Source of the DNA: Mixophyes australis
Lineage: Eukaryota; Chordata; Amphibia; Anura; Limnodynastidae
Assembly: GCA_036250195.1 (NCBI GenBank)
Contig: JAVHZZ010000008.1
Span: 14,658,434 to 14,722,433, forward strand
Length of the DNA stretch: 64,000 nucleotides
Direction of reading: 5' to 3'
The notes beneath the pieces were generated by a model. The model ran no database searches. It was not told the DNA's origin and saw only the letters and a list, made by a program, of their open reading frames with translations. Made by a program: the position numbers and the translations under genes. Positions 1 through 45,427 of the stretch are shown in pieces. Every line of letters starts with the position of its first letter. The stretch's first letter is position 1.

Positions 1-990
1 TATATCAGTATGTATAGCAGCAGAGAGATGGGACTTCCCACAAAGAGTTAATATATCAGTATGTATAGCAGCAGAGAGATGGGACTTCCCACAAAGAGTT
101 AATATATCAGTATGTATAGCAGCAGAGAGATGGGACTTCCCACAAAGAGTTAATATATCAGTATGTATAGCAGCAGAGAGATGGGACTTCCCACAAAGAG
201 TTAATATATCAGTATGTATAGCAGCAGAGAGATGGGACTTCCCACAAAGAGTTAATATATCAGTATGTATAGCAGCAGAGAGATGGGGCTTCCCACAAAG
301 AGTTAATATATAAGTATGTATAGCAGCAGAGAGATGGGACTTCCCACAAAGAGTTAATATATCAGTATGTATAGCAGCAGAGAGATGGGGCTTCCCACAA
401 AGAGTTAATATATCAGTATGTATAGAAGCAGAGAGATAGGACTTCCCACAAAGAGTTAATATATCATTATGTATAGCAGCAGAGAGATGGGACTTCCCAC
501 AAAGAGTTAATATATCAGTATGTATAGCAGCAGAGAGATGGGACTTCCCACAAAGAGTTAATATATCAGTATGTATAGCAGCAGAGAGATGGGACTTCCC
601 ACAAAGAGTTAATATATCAGTATGTATAGCAGCAGAGAGATGGGGCTTCCCACAAAGAGTTAATATATCAGTATGTATAGCAGCAGACAGATGGGACTTC
701 CCACAAAGAGTTAATATATCAGTATGTATAGCAGCAGAGAGATGGGACTTCCCACAAAGAGTTAATATATCAGTATGTATAGCAGCAGAGAGATGGGACT
801 TCCCACAAAGAGTTAACATATCATTATGTATAGCAGCAGAGAGATGGGACTTCCCACAAAGAGTTAATATATCAGTAAGTACAGCAGCAGAGAGATGGGA
901 CTCCTCATAAAGAGTTAATGTATCAGTATGTATAGCAGCAGAGAGATGGGACTCCTCATAAAGAGTTAATATATCAGTATGTATAGCAGT
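1..990. repeat. 51-bp tandem repeat (minisatellite), about 19 copies
   Basis: A 51-bp unit beginning tatatcagtatgtatagcag and ending in caaagagttaa repeats head to tail from the left edge of the window. Copies are nearly identical, with scattered single-base changes. The last few units, from about 890, are more diverged (for example ctcctcataa in place of cttcccacaa). The array probably continues to the left. It lies upstream of the first AK5 exon visible here, probably in an intron. No long open frame or promoter signal is evident. Confidence 0.97.
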
Positions 991-2282
991 AAAGAAGGAC
1001 CCATTATTAGAGTATATAACACATCATTTCTATGGTACGTTGGAGAAACTACAAAACTGCACTTCAGCAAGTTATAATTGTATAAATTACAGGCAATTTA
1101 AACAAACGGTTACACAGTATCTAGAACAAACAGTCATCTCTGGGGGACTTTACCTTTTGGCAACTTACAGCCTTCCCTTATAAATAGGTGATTTATCCTG
1201 GGAATACTCGCTGGGTGATAGGATTACTTGTTCCTTGTGGCAGAATGAGACAAGAAGAAAAGAGCTGTCAGGGTTTTCTCGCTGAAGGAGATGAGTTTCA
1301 CTTAACAAAGAAGTAAGATGACAATATAAGTATCAGGCAAGTGCTACCTCTCTGCCTCTTGTCAAACCCATCTACAGAGCGAGGTGCAGTTAGATCCGCA
1401 CTGCAGCCAATCCTGGAAAAGTATTTTATTTTTCTATTTATTATAGTAATAACTTACATTATTTATTATTTTATTAATAAATTTTATATTTTCAATATTC
1501 TAAGGACAATTAATGCACACACAAGTACTGTAGTCCTCAGCAATCACTACAATTTGTGCTTTCATTTTCTTAATTGTGCTAGAAAACGAAGTTAGAGGCT
1601 AATCAATGGCAGTGGATTATAATAACTTTTTCCAGGGCACCAATGTTCATAAATGACCTAAGTTTGTTCACAGTCACAACGATCAAATGATAAACATTGC
1701 TGGTGTTTTTGCTCCAAGCAATATTATAATTTGAGACATATCTGGTTACTTGTTAATTTAGAGGAAGGAATACAGTTAGATTCATTTGTTCCAATATATT
1801 ATTTTTAGAGACCTATACTGAGAGGACAGCAGGTTGCCACTGAAGTCTGTTCAGACGTTGTTTAATATCAATGCTGGGAGTATATTCAGTCCATTACGTG
1901 TTCCTGCAGCCAGTGAATTCGTTAGTCGTTCTTAATTGCACAGTGTGCTAAGAAGAACAAGTGTTACAAAATCAGGAAGTTAGTTTGCATTGCTCTGGAA
2001 TTGTCATGCTGCAATTAACAGTTTAGAAAGTCTCGCCTTACCTCTGCGCCCACCTCTACTGGAAGTGACATTGTAGAGAAATATAGCACAAAATGTTCCG
2101 TTATAAAACTTCCCGTGGTGTTGATAATGGTAATACTGTGATCTCAGAGCAGATATAATGGTGGATTCATTGCCAGAGCTGTGGGAATGTTATTGTTATC
2201 AGCGTCTTGTACGTGAGGTCTGAATAGGATTGGCCTAGTGGCTCAGTAGTTAAATGCTCAGTTTGATGATGTAAAACACTTT
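991..2282. other. non-coding stretch, presumed AK5 intron
   Basis: AT-rich sequence without a recognisable exon, RNA gene or clear repeat. Short open frames here have no protein-like composition. It is assigned to an AK5 intron only because AK5 exons encoding the middle of the protein follow to the right. Confidence 0.5.
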
Positions 2283-2766
2283 GGGGTCTATGCAGCACTA
2301 AAATGCGGTACAGCTAAATATGCATCGCTGCACATCGCAGTGGTGCATATTTAGGTACCGCTAAGATCCACCATGCCGAGGCTACTCTGGGAGCCCCGGC
2401 GAAGTGGCCCCTCTCCTGCGGTCTTTTTTTCCTGCTTAGCGCTGCCGATGACAGGAGGAAGTACTATCCGCACAGCACTTCCATTGTACTCGATTCTGCG
2501 AAGCCAGAAAGGCTTCAGCAGTATCCCACAGGAAATGACAGGTAACGCCTCCTGAGATAGCGTTACCTGTCCGTGCAATGCGAAGCTTATCGAAGCTTCA
2601 TACATTGCAGAACATCGCAGTCCCCATAGTGATCTATGAGGACTGCGATGCTGCACAGTGTCAGCCTAAACGGACGGGATTTCTATGAAATCTCCTTTAG
2701 GCAGTTAATAATATATAGCCAACTTACTTAAAAGATGCGTAAGTAAGTTTTTAATGCATAGACCCC
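2283..2766. mobile_element. non-autonomous DNA transposon (Harbinger-like MITE, 484 bp)
   Basis: The ends are inverted: ggggtctatgcag at the left and tgcatagacccc at the right. They are flanked by a TTT triplet on both sides (2280-2282 and 2767-2769). Internal sequence has several GC-rich palindromic segments around 2330-2660 and no transposase. A 3-bp duplication with GGGG-starting ends fits PIF/Harbinger-type MITEs. The superfamily is an inference, because a 3-bp match at T-rich flanks can occur by chance. Confidence 0.6.
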
Positions 2767-3026
2767 TTTGTCTTGTTAGGCTCATTGCGCGTCGGTTAAT
2801 TTGACACAGGGGGCCTGATTGGTCAAGGCATGCATACTGAGCGCAAAGTGCGCTTGTTTGAAGAGTCACGTAAATAGGCTCTGCGGACTCCTGAATTCAT
2901 CAAGGCGCAGATCTGAAGATACAGACACTGTTGAATTTGGGTGTAGGTCTGCCGTGCTCTATAACACAGGACACTGCACGATACGTCGAAAGCCTATGTG
3001 GATTACAAATTTGCAAAAGAGCGCAC

Positions 3027-3078
3027 AAAAAAAAATAATAAAAAAAAAAAATATATATATATATACATACATAATATA
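3027..3078. repeat. A-rich and AT microsatellite
   Basis: A-rich run followed by alternating AT. A second AT run lies at 3509-3534. No associated gene. Confidence 0.8.
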
Positions 3079-4459
3079 TAACATATTCATTTATTAAAGC
3101 ACGGCATTCTTCACTGGAGTCTCACACAGCTTGACTGAACCATTTCACTGTTTCTTGGCAGATGTCAGGATGACTTAAACAGTTTCAGCGATGGTTACAG
3201 CAGGTATTTCTAGTAAATCTTTACATTGCTCCCAGAACCATATGTCTGGCTAAACACTTCCCCCACTACTAGCCGGCCACTAACTGGCATTGGTGGCCCC
3301 ACCCACAAATACAAACAGTGTTTTTTTCAGCCACCCCAGCACTACAAATCAATTACACCCCTGTGGAACACCTGTGTGTGAATGTGCTGAAAGAGGAGCC
3401 CAGGGAAAATTTAACCCTGACTCCAGCCTGCTGCTGCAGACTAGCTGGGTTTTTACCTATTGCCATATAGAAGAGGTGTCAAATAGAGGTGACAAATAAG
3501 CCTCTCCGCATATATATATATATATATATATTATTATATACACATACATACACGGCGTACTGATGTAAACCTCCCCTGAGTACCGGTGAATAATCCTTCA
3601 CACCGTGTTAGGTGAAAGGCTTTCCTTTCTAATCACTGATGTCTCAAGCCCCTATTATACCTTTACACAATGAACTTCTCTCTCATGGATCTTTTTTTTT
3701 TTTTTTTTTAGACAAAAACAGACTAATTTGTACAGCTACTTATTATAGATAAGAGTTTAAACCTATGTGCACACATTAACGCAGTCTTTCCTTTATTCCG
3801 GTGGCATCACATAGAGATCATTGACCTCTACGGAGAAGCACTAGGTCTGTGCTCACAGCCGTCTTTCCAAAACAGATGAGGGAACAGAGATGGAAGAAAG
3901 TGGACACAATCTAGTTATGTTTAGCTCAGTATTACACCAGCTAAGATATATACGTATATATTGATAAATCCATTAGTGGATTTACTTAGCCAACGATATT
4001 TCTGTTTCAGAATGCTGTTGGGGACTTGTACTATATTTGTTAGATGTATTTCAGCTACGGTTGTAGCTCTGCCTGAGAAATGTTCGCATTTTTCTGGCAG
4101 ATGGTAACGTTTATTTTAAGGAAGGTTTAGGAACAAAGCCATGAAATGTATTTTTATTTTATTCCCTTTATGCGAAATTGAATGATCTCTGTATGCCGCA
4201 GGAGCCCAGCAGATGAACAGGATTAATGCGATGATATTTGTACAGTTCATCTATCACATCTGGCTCGAACTGATGGTTAGATACAAGTCCAGTATTTATA
4301 TTTCATTTATAAGGCAGTACCTTCATATCAAGTATACAAATCAGCATATTAACAGATAAACACAATAGCAGAACAAGGGAGTGCAACTACAAAAGCAAAT
4401 CATAAAAGTACATATAATCAAGGACAAGTTAAATGGAAAATTATAGCAGATGCAGGAAT

Positions 4460-4910
4460 TGAAAAGAGAGATATGACGTAGAGACAAAGAGGACCCTACT
4501 CATGAGAGCTTACATTCTAGAGGGAGGGGGAAATCAGATACAAATGGGAGACGAGGATGGCAAGAGGAGTAAGTGGAGTGATCAACGGGAGGTTATGGTG
4601 GTAGAGTGGGGTAGACAATGGTGAAGAGGGCTTTTGAGAGAGTGCAAGAAAGATTGGAGGTTAGGGGAGAGTCTAGTCGTGTGAGGCAGGGAGTTCCAAA
4701 GCGGGGGAGCAGCACAGGAGAAGTCTTGTAGGCGGGAGTGAGAGGTGGTGATTAGAGGGGAGGAGAGACGCAGGTCAGAGGTGGAGCAGAGAGGGCAAGC
4801 TGGGGTGTATCTTATGACAAGTTCAAAGATGAATGGAGAGGAAGTGTTGGTGGGCAACTTGAAATGAATTCTTGAAGGCAACGAGAGCCAGTGAAAGAAT
4901 TTGTGGCATG
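4460..4910 (-). mobile_element. L2/CR1-like LINE 3' fragment
   Basis: The minus strand reads about 100 codons without a stop (4881 to 4582). The translation resembles the reverse-transcriptase C-terminal tail of the LINE at 39254-40504, sharing a TSHSRL motif followed by LWNSLP and a terminal LHSLKSPL-like stretch. The expected 3' non-coding tail, with the phrase agagcttacattctagaggg, follows at 4460-4560. It is a 5'-truncated dead copy within an AK5 intron. Confidence 0.7.
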
Positions 4911-5644
4911 TGTGTGTAGGCTACAGTGATTTTCATATAGAACTATAAAAATCTAGGTGTACTTACCAGTACTCCGTTGACCCCAGGACTTATGAGCTAG
5001 GATATTGTGTATATTGGCATGGGGAACAGAGTAACAAACTTAAGAAACCACATGGATAAAACACTACCCAAATTCAGAGACACAGATTCAGAGACGCAGA
5101 AGGGAAGGTCAGTATCACTAATAACGCACTCCTTACTCTGAGCCTTCGTTACTGAGCTGCCTCTTCCTTGCACCTCTTTACTGGGCAGAAACGTAAAATT
5201 AAAATCTGCTTCAAGATTTTTTGGAGGAGAGAGAGAGAGCGAAAATTGGGTTGGCACATCTTAATTCATTGTAGGGAAAAGTGCTGTATAAGATACAAAC
5301 CAAAGTTTAGGATACCACTTTAAGCATTACAAAATATCAAAAAATGTTGCTTTTAGTTTTCTCATGATTCTAAATGCTTCCCCACTTCGTACCTGCTCGT
5401 CTGTAAATATATACCCAGTCCCCTGTATACCTGCAAGAGTGTTCTCCATCCCACAGTACATTCTCCACCACTATTAGCAGTACAATGAATATAGAGGACT
5501 GATTCACCAATGTGACTACATCCCCCATCTGTTTGCCCATTGGTTTAGTGGTGGATAAGCTGATGGGGATACGTTTGTACCTAGCTTATTACAGAACACT
5601 TTAGCAAATTTGTAAATTAACTGTGAACCCCTGTAGGAGACTAT

Positions 5645-5819
5645 GGGCTAGATTTACTAAGCTGCGGGTTTGAAAAAGTGGGGATGTTGCCTATAGCAAC
5701 CAATCAGATTCTAGCTTTCATTTTGTAGAAGGTACTAAATAAATGAAAGCTAGAATCTGATTGGTTGCTATAGGCAACATCCCCACTTTTTCAAACCCGC
5801 AGCTTAGTAAATCTAGCCC
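5645..5819. mobile_element. foldback MITE carrying X-box/CCAAT arms, copy 1
   Basis: A 175-bp near-perfect palindrome beginning gggctagatttactaagc and ending with its complement. It is flanked by TAT on both sides (5642-5644 and 5820-5822). Each arm contains gttgcctatagcaacc next to aatcagattctagct. The central spacer is about 20 bp. This is the cleanest copy of the family seen ten times in the window. A 3-bp duplication and G-rich ends suggest PIF/Harbinger, but no partner transposase is visible. Confidence 0.9.
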
Positions 5820-6388
5820 TATATGTTCAGAAAGTATTTGATTAATAATTGGATATTTTTTGTGACAGCGGAATCTGCGAGAGAGGAACGAAATTAGCCA
5901 TTATACTGGATTAACAGTGGCCCAAATCATTCATTACCTTGTTCCACTGGTAGATCTACACTAACATTCATGGATACAAGTCTAAAGCTTGTTTGGTAAA
6001 GGGAGCAGTTGACCTGAAGGAGGTTTCCTTAAAGACTTCGATTGGCCAAAAGAATGAACAAACATATTTTTAAAGCGATTACTGGGGACGTATTATAATT
6101 TCAGAATTTTAAATCGTTTTGCGAACCCTAATAACCCAGGCTACTCATGCTTTCTATCTATAGCAGCCCTGTTTCCCTTAAAGCTAGATGTTCTCACATG
6201 CTCATGTAGACACTAAGCCTAACGAGACACACCAATGACTACAGAACGGGCATACACACGCCTACTTTGTTGTATAGGTCAAATCTCACTTGACTGTACC
6301 AGCAATTCGATTTGCAGAAAGATCTCTGTGTACAACAGCCAAAATTGATTTACTGGTACCCATCAAATTAGGTTCTGGAGAGTCATAG

Positions 6389-6554
6389 GGGTATATTTAC
6401 TAAACTGCGGGTTTGAAAAAGCAGAGATGTTGCCTATAACAGATTCTATTTATTATTTATTTAGTGCATTCTACAAACTGACAGCTAGAATCTGATTGGT
6501 TGCTATAGGCAACATCTCTGCTTTTTCAAACCCGCAGTTTAGTAAATATAACCC
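6389..6554. mobile_element. foldback MITE, copy 2
   Basis: Starts gggtatatttactaaactg and ends with the inverted version. The left arm has lost its CCAAT segment through a small deletion around 6440. The right arm keeps the intact ctgattggttgctatagg motif. No clear target duplication. Confidence 0.88.
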
Positions 6555-7182
6555 ACAGTTTTTGTGAAGACCCTACAACTCAAAGCTTCAGCTTTAAAAT
6601 TCCTGGTACCAGGTCAATAGTCATAATAAAACTGAAATGAATGAAGAAAAGGGCTCATCTGGTTTCATATGGATTCAGTCATTTATCAATGAATTTCAAG
6701 TTTGTATGATCCATAAAAAGTGTAATAGGATTAAGTACTCTCTCTAGTAAATACCTTCGTTCCTCGAAAGCCCAATTCCCTGCGTCATAATCTGATCAAG
6801 TGGGGAAGAACTTTCTGGAGAAATAGTCGCAGTCATGTATTGTAGGAAGGATCGCTCAAGGGTACTGGTCCTATTACTATCTGTAGAATAAAGGGTCATT
6901 GAAGGGATGTGATGAAACGAAAATGGGAATTAGCTATAATTTGTTGGCCCTATCTGCTTGAGGCAGCCAGGATTTGTTGATAACCATATTTAGAATGGAC
7001 ATCATGGAACCCAATATCCCTAAATTATTTACACAGAAAACTCGAGAACATAGGTACAACTAAGACCCCTCCCTCTATAATCTTAACCCGCATAACCCAC
7101 AATGTGTTTACTTTATACCATGTATTCATGCGCAGAACCAAAAAGGAGAATTTGAGCAAACATTTGTAATCTGTGACTCATT

Positions 7183-7970
7183 GGGGGCTATTCAATTGTC
7201 AGCGAGTTGGTTTTTTTTTTTGAGCGTGTTAAGTAATTTTAACGCTGTTTTTTATAATTTTCGAGTGGGTTAACTTCACCCGCAATTCAATTCCATTTTT
7301 AACGCTACTATTTTTTCATGATACGGTCCTCTCGCTCTCCAGTAGAAGGTCTATTGAAAGTATAGGTTGTGCGAGAGGCAGCCGCGTTAAAAGCTATTTA
7401 AATATGCTGTTTTATCTCGCACCTCATGTAAAAATGTTGAAAAAAGTTAAACTTATGTTTATCACTAATGCCTAACTTGTGTAAGTTGAATTTCTTGTGA
7501 AAAAATATTGAAATAAAAAAAACATTAACAAAAAATAAAAATAAAATCACTAATTAATTAGATTTATGTATGTTTTTGGTACAAATATGAATGTAGTAAT
7601 GTGTTTTGACATGGTATAGATGATTGTATGGTAAAAAATAGTTCAATAAAAAAATATGCTAAAAGAAAGTACTGTAATGTAGATATTATCAATGTGTAAT
7701 GCAATCTAATGTATGGAAATGTATGCAAAACCTTTTTTTTGTGTTATACATGACAACGTTAAAACTCCCCTTTACTCCCCTAAAATCTCGCAGACACAAT
7801 TTTTAACGCACGGGGGGCAGCGTTCCCTCTTTTTCAATTGAATTGCACGAGTTTTTTCGCTGCGCTAACTCCAAATAGTCGCTATTGCCTGAAAAAACCC
7901 ACGGGAGATTTTTTTTTCTTTTAACACGGCGGGGAAGAAAAAATATCTCGCTAACAATTGAATACCCCCC
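7183..7970. mobile_element. non-autonomous DNA transposon, 788 bp, Harbinger-like
   Basis: The ends are inverted: gggggctattcaattgtc at the left and acaattgaatacccccc at the right, extending inward with agcgag/ctcgct. ATT occurs on both sides (7180-7182 and 7971-7973). The interior is AT-rich with no transposase frame. The similar attcaattg ends at 15617 suggest a wider family. Confidence 0.75.
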
Positions 7971-8101
7971 ATTGTATCTGGGTATGTTTCTGTGGAAAAT
8001 AGCACATAGGTTTATAACCCCAGAAAGTTACATCTCAGATACAGTTGACATAGTGTATTTTTCTTTCATATCTTATTTTTTTTTTCATTAACGCTTATCA
8101 G

Positions 8102-40932
<32,831 letters not shown>

Positions 40933-41180
40933 GAGATTCCGGGGAAGCGTTGCCGTTGGTGCCGCTGGAGAGATGGGAACGTGTACAGCTTGTATATTTA
41001 TTCATTTGTGAAACAGGCTGTGAGAGCCTCAGTCCTTCACTCGCGCATGCTATCTCAACCGTAGCAGAAGATCGGCCATCCCTACAGTCTCTAGTATACA
41101 CATTTCACACCTAATGGCTGCAGGTTTCTGTCACTTGAGAAAATACAGCAAATGGTATGACTGTTTAGTTACTAAATAAA
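40933..41180 (+). other. AK5: AK5 3' UTR, candidate polyadenylation signal
   Basis: AATAAA at 41175-41180 is the first canonical signal after the stop. Another good one is near 43056. Which is used cannot be told from sequence. Confidence 0.45.
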
Positions 41181-42028
41181 TGGCGTTCTCCCGCTAAGTT
41201 GTCAAGAGGAGCCAGAGCTGGAGCCGATGGCGTTAGCGGGAGGGAATACACTTGTGCTACTTAACGCGGTAATTGGCAGAACCAGCTGGCGCCCCCCACC
41301 GTTGTATTCAATTAGCTTTACACATACCCACTTAGCTGGAAACATACACATCTCTTCAGTGCATGATCACTGGGAAACGCATATAGGAGCCGAGGAAACC
41401 AAAGCTGCCGTTAATGTACATTCAGTGGGCGGCCATTACTAAAAGGAAAAAAAAATAAACTATATTTTGTGTTGAATCGGACATTTATAGATTGTGGACG
41501 GTGCCCTTTGTTAGATCAGCGTTAGAGCTTCGCGATGGGTGAAATACACACGAGTAAGGGACTGGATTGACGGAGCCCCAAACATTGCTTTTATATAGGA
41601 CCTGGAGATGACCTGTGATCATATTGTAGTGATGTTAATCTGATGTCACAACTAGACATAAACAGTAACCATTCCCAACTCTATGTATGTGGGATAATGG
41701 AAAAACCTAGTGCTCCGTGAGATCACGAATAATATACATTCAGCCATTAGACTATCAGACTCCACTGTGTAGTCTAAAAAGGACTCATGATGAAATCTAA
41801 AATATTAGTTGTACATCTTACAGTGCACAATAGGAGGGATTTCAACAGTTTCTCTAAAAAGCAGAACGCATCCAATCCAGATGGACAGGAAGCGTACCGT
41901 GGTTAAATATCACCTTATCACAACTTACATTAGATTTATCTGAAAATATTTGTACAGTCACCTGTAAAACAACATATATTGTTCAGCTGAAGGGCCAATT
42001 TTGAATGCTTGTGAATGTTTCATTAAAT

Positions 42029-42070
<42 letters not shown>

Positions 42071-42180
42071 TACACACATCAAAAGAAAACCTCTTTATTG
42101 CGCACAACCAAAACACTGGTTACTATAAAAGCCATCAATGTATTCAAGTACAAAATAGATGGAATTATTGGACATTAAAC
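41181..42180. other. intergenic sequence or extended AK5 3' UTR
   Basis: No coding feature. An AT microsatellite is at 42037-42066. Confidence 0.45.
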
Positions 42181-42472
42181 ACACTTGCCAACTTTTCCTC
42201 ATTGGCCTCAGGGGGATCCCGGGGGAGGTGCGTGTGCGGGGGCGGGGCTTGACAAATCACATCATTTTGGCCCCACCCCTAAACGATTGTCACAATTTTG
42301 GCCAATTACGACAGGGGGCGGAGCTAAGATGACAATATTTACGGCATTAAGCCCCACCCCCACAACTTATCTATTGTGGGGGGCGAGAATCGGGAGGTTG
42401 CCCTGCTCTCCCGGGAGGTCTCCCAGAAATGTGGGAGTCTCCGGGACATTCCGGGAGAGTTGGCAAGTATTA
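42181..42472. mobile_element. cttgccaactctccc-type repeat, copy D (most complete)
   Basis: Left end cacttgccaacttttcc, right end gggagagttggcaagta. GC-rich interior with aagccccacccccacaac against ggggcggggctt. Target duplication not evident. Confidence 0.7.
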
Positions 42473-44059
42473 CATTAAAAGCAATTGGGATGCCACTGAA
42501 AAGATATATACTGGAGACGCACAGGGCATGAAATATTATTTTGGACGTCTTCCACGTCTGATAGTTGGTATATATTTTAAATTTCCCAATAGACATTTTT
42601 GTCCCTGCCCCTAAAAAGACAAACCCAAGTTTGATTTTAATTCAGTTTTCAATTATTGCAGCCTGTGAAAGTAAATTTTATGGGGTCCACCTGCTCAGAT
42701 TCTACTTGGAGGGAATATATAAATATAATAGATGAAAGGTGTTTGCTGGTGTTCTGCAGGGACAAGCTGGGAGATTCTGAAAGGCTGCAGTAACTTAGAC
42801 ACTGGCAGGTTCTTCATTCTATCTATCATATTTACCTATTACAGTGACTCTATCTTGGTCTAACTGTGTAGGTGGAGGTGTGAGACGCTTATTTCAAAGC
42901 CAAACCCAGTGCATAACATGAAGGTTACAGAACAGGTACAATAAGCAATTCTCTTTAACATTCTAGTTGTATTTAATGTCCACTAATCTTAGTTGTTCAC
43001 TATTGTCCTTCGCTAAATAAACACATTTTATACACTGGCATTTTGGTTGTGCTCAATAAAATATTTTTATTTTATTGTATTAATATTGTGTGTGTATATA
43101 ATATAACATCACACACATACAGATATACACACACAATATAGTTTGACCTTGGTTTCCAGAAAGGTTCTACAATTGTATTGCAGATTCCCTTTGAACACAT
43201 CTCTTTCCCAACATACTGGACTTCCTTATAATATGTCTCCAGTGACAAACCAGACTGAGATAGTAAATCAGCCAGATCAGTACAAAGCTGACATTATAGC
43301 GACATCTTTACATGACGGTATAGAGTTCTCTGCCAAAATATCATGACTCCGCACATCAGGTTCCTGTACGTCCCCTGTTCCCTTTTTATAAGAGTACTTG
43401 TACATTGCTATCTGCCGAGAATACTCCGCATTTGCAGTTTTATCGTGTTGGCATCATCAATATTGCAGTGACGGTATTGTCAACTCCTTGCAGAATTTCA
43501 CAGCATAAGAACTTGCATGACTAAGCCAAGAGACAATGTATAACAAGTAATGACGATTTATATTAAAAAGAATAAAAAATGATATTTAAAAAAAAAAAAA
43601 ATGCATATTATGTAATGACAGTAATGCTGCCAATATACATAAAATAAAATATAAATTCTGGTATGAATATTTTTTGCTTGTTTGTGATTTATTCTACCCA
43701 TCGGCTCCCAGGGGCAAACGCACCACGCCGCCAGTGGGCGTGACCACCATGCATGGGGACGTGGCTATAATTTTAGACAGTGTTTGGCTGCACTCCAACT
43801 CTTCCTATCCCCATAATATACATGGGCAATGCTGCGTGCACTACTGTTAGGTGCACGCATCTCTCCCTTTTCAAGCTGAGCTGAGTGAAGCAGGAGCAGG
43901 GTCCAGCCACCTCAATTATACAGTGCCCCAGGCTTGGAGGGAGGTTTCCAGGTATTAGGAACCCCCCCCCCCCCCCTCGGTTTGCCTATGGCTCCCTGCA
44001 ATCCCCCCCATCGTACGTGGGTGAAAATGTGAAGACACCAAAAATGACAACTTTATGTA
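42473..44059. other. intergenic stretch between AK5 and ZZZ3
   Basis: No gene recognised. GC-richer sequence at 43690-44000 contains a C run at about 43967 and may be an old repeat. Confidence 0.45.
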
Positions 44060-45282
44060 CAAACGAATAGTACCCACACAGTTTTATTTTTTACAGTCCT
44101 CCTGACAGCTCATTTAAGAACATACTGTTTACATAGAGAAGGGACCAAAACAAAGAAACGAAAAGAAAAAAAACAAAACAAACATAGAAAATGTCTAACC
44201 CTTTCCCTGCCAGAGAGGTCAACAACGCCCCTGTGTCCTACTCTCTCTGGCAGACAGCAAGCTACAGGATGCAGTATATAAAAAAAGAGCACGTGACCAT
44301 ATCTTCTAGCTCGCCGCATAGATCTATGTAACCACTTGCTTAAATATTAATAAAAATACAATCTTTTATGGATCCCGTGAGACTACAAAAAGAGAGAAAT
44401 TACAATACATATAGGATTTACAATAGGCAGTTATTTTTCATCTTCCTTGGGTGGCCTGAATACCCCCCCCAAAATGCAGAGGCTGAAGGCTGTTCATTAT
44501 TTTCTTCTAGGAAGGACCTAAGAAAGCTTTAAGTGTTAGACTTTACACAAGTTACTACAAGTGGCACTTTTTCACCATTTTTTTTTTTGTTTGTTTTTGT
44601 TTACACATCACATGATCATCTGAACGTTTACATTTAAAAAATATATCTGAGTGAAAATCTTGACGTTCACACACACACGCCACGAGCTGGTTAAAGAAGC
44701 CGCCACAGACCCCAATCTGTAGTGCTTGATTGTAGTTAATTATTTTGATTTAAAAAGCAGCTCACAGTCAAGCAGGGACCGGAATTAATCCAAACGTGGG
44801 TAAGTAACATGATTTGTTTTTTTTTGTCTTTAGCGTCTTTTAAGCAAACACTGTGATTGGTTAAAACTTTCTCAAAATGTCAGTTTCTGTGCAAAGGAAA
44901 AATAAAATAAAAAAATGATGTCACAAAACTGCAAGCTAGTAAACCGGTTTTAATATAAATAGTTCACATTTTGACCAATTCTTGTTTATCGGAAGCCTTT
45001 GGAAATTAGTCTGTAACGTGCGCTGTAATTTTGTGTTCTAACTTGCTGTCCAGGTAGTTGCCGTAGGTAGAGGACACGCCCCCGAGGAGTTTGCCTCTAT
45101 ATGCCCGTGGAATGTTCTACTGCAGTAGGTGCGGGTGAAGTCTGGTGGAGCTTCCCACGGAGGGATCATCATGTGAGCAGGATTTCAGAGAAAAGTTACA
45201 CATCTTCTGGAAACTGAATGGGCTGCTCCGCTACCCTTTGTGTCTGGAGAGATTACCGAGCCGGCTGGTTGGCCAGGTCACG
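44060..45282 (-). other. ZZZ3: ZZZ3 3' UTR (probable)
   Basis: Follows the ZZZ3 stop codon on the minus strand. An AATAAA signal reads on the minus strand at 44088-44083, preceded by AT-rich sequence without frames. The extent is inferred. Confidence 0.5.
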
Positions 45283-45427
45283 TCATCTGTTCGCTGGGAA
45301 ATAGTTTGGGTCCAAGTAATTGTAACTGGTGCTGTGCGGCATGCAGTAATCTCGATCTAGGAATGTCTCTGCTTTATAAACTGGTTCCAGGTGGTGTTCC
45401 TCTTTGTGAGTTTGTGTTTCAAATAAA
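45283..45427 (-). CDS. ZZZ3: ZZZ3 last coding exon
   Basis: Acceptor ttttcacag on the minus strand. Completes the split Cys codon of the ZZ finger, then supplies His ligands in [12 protein letters not shown] and the tail [13 protein letters not shown] followed by [14 protein letters not shown] and TGA. Confidence 0.97.

Noticed and set aside
2351..2656. Overlapping frames on both strands around 2350-2650
   Set aside because: GC-rich palindromic interior of a MITE; composition explains the open frames.
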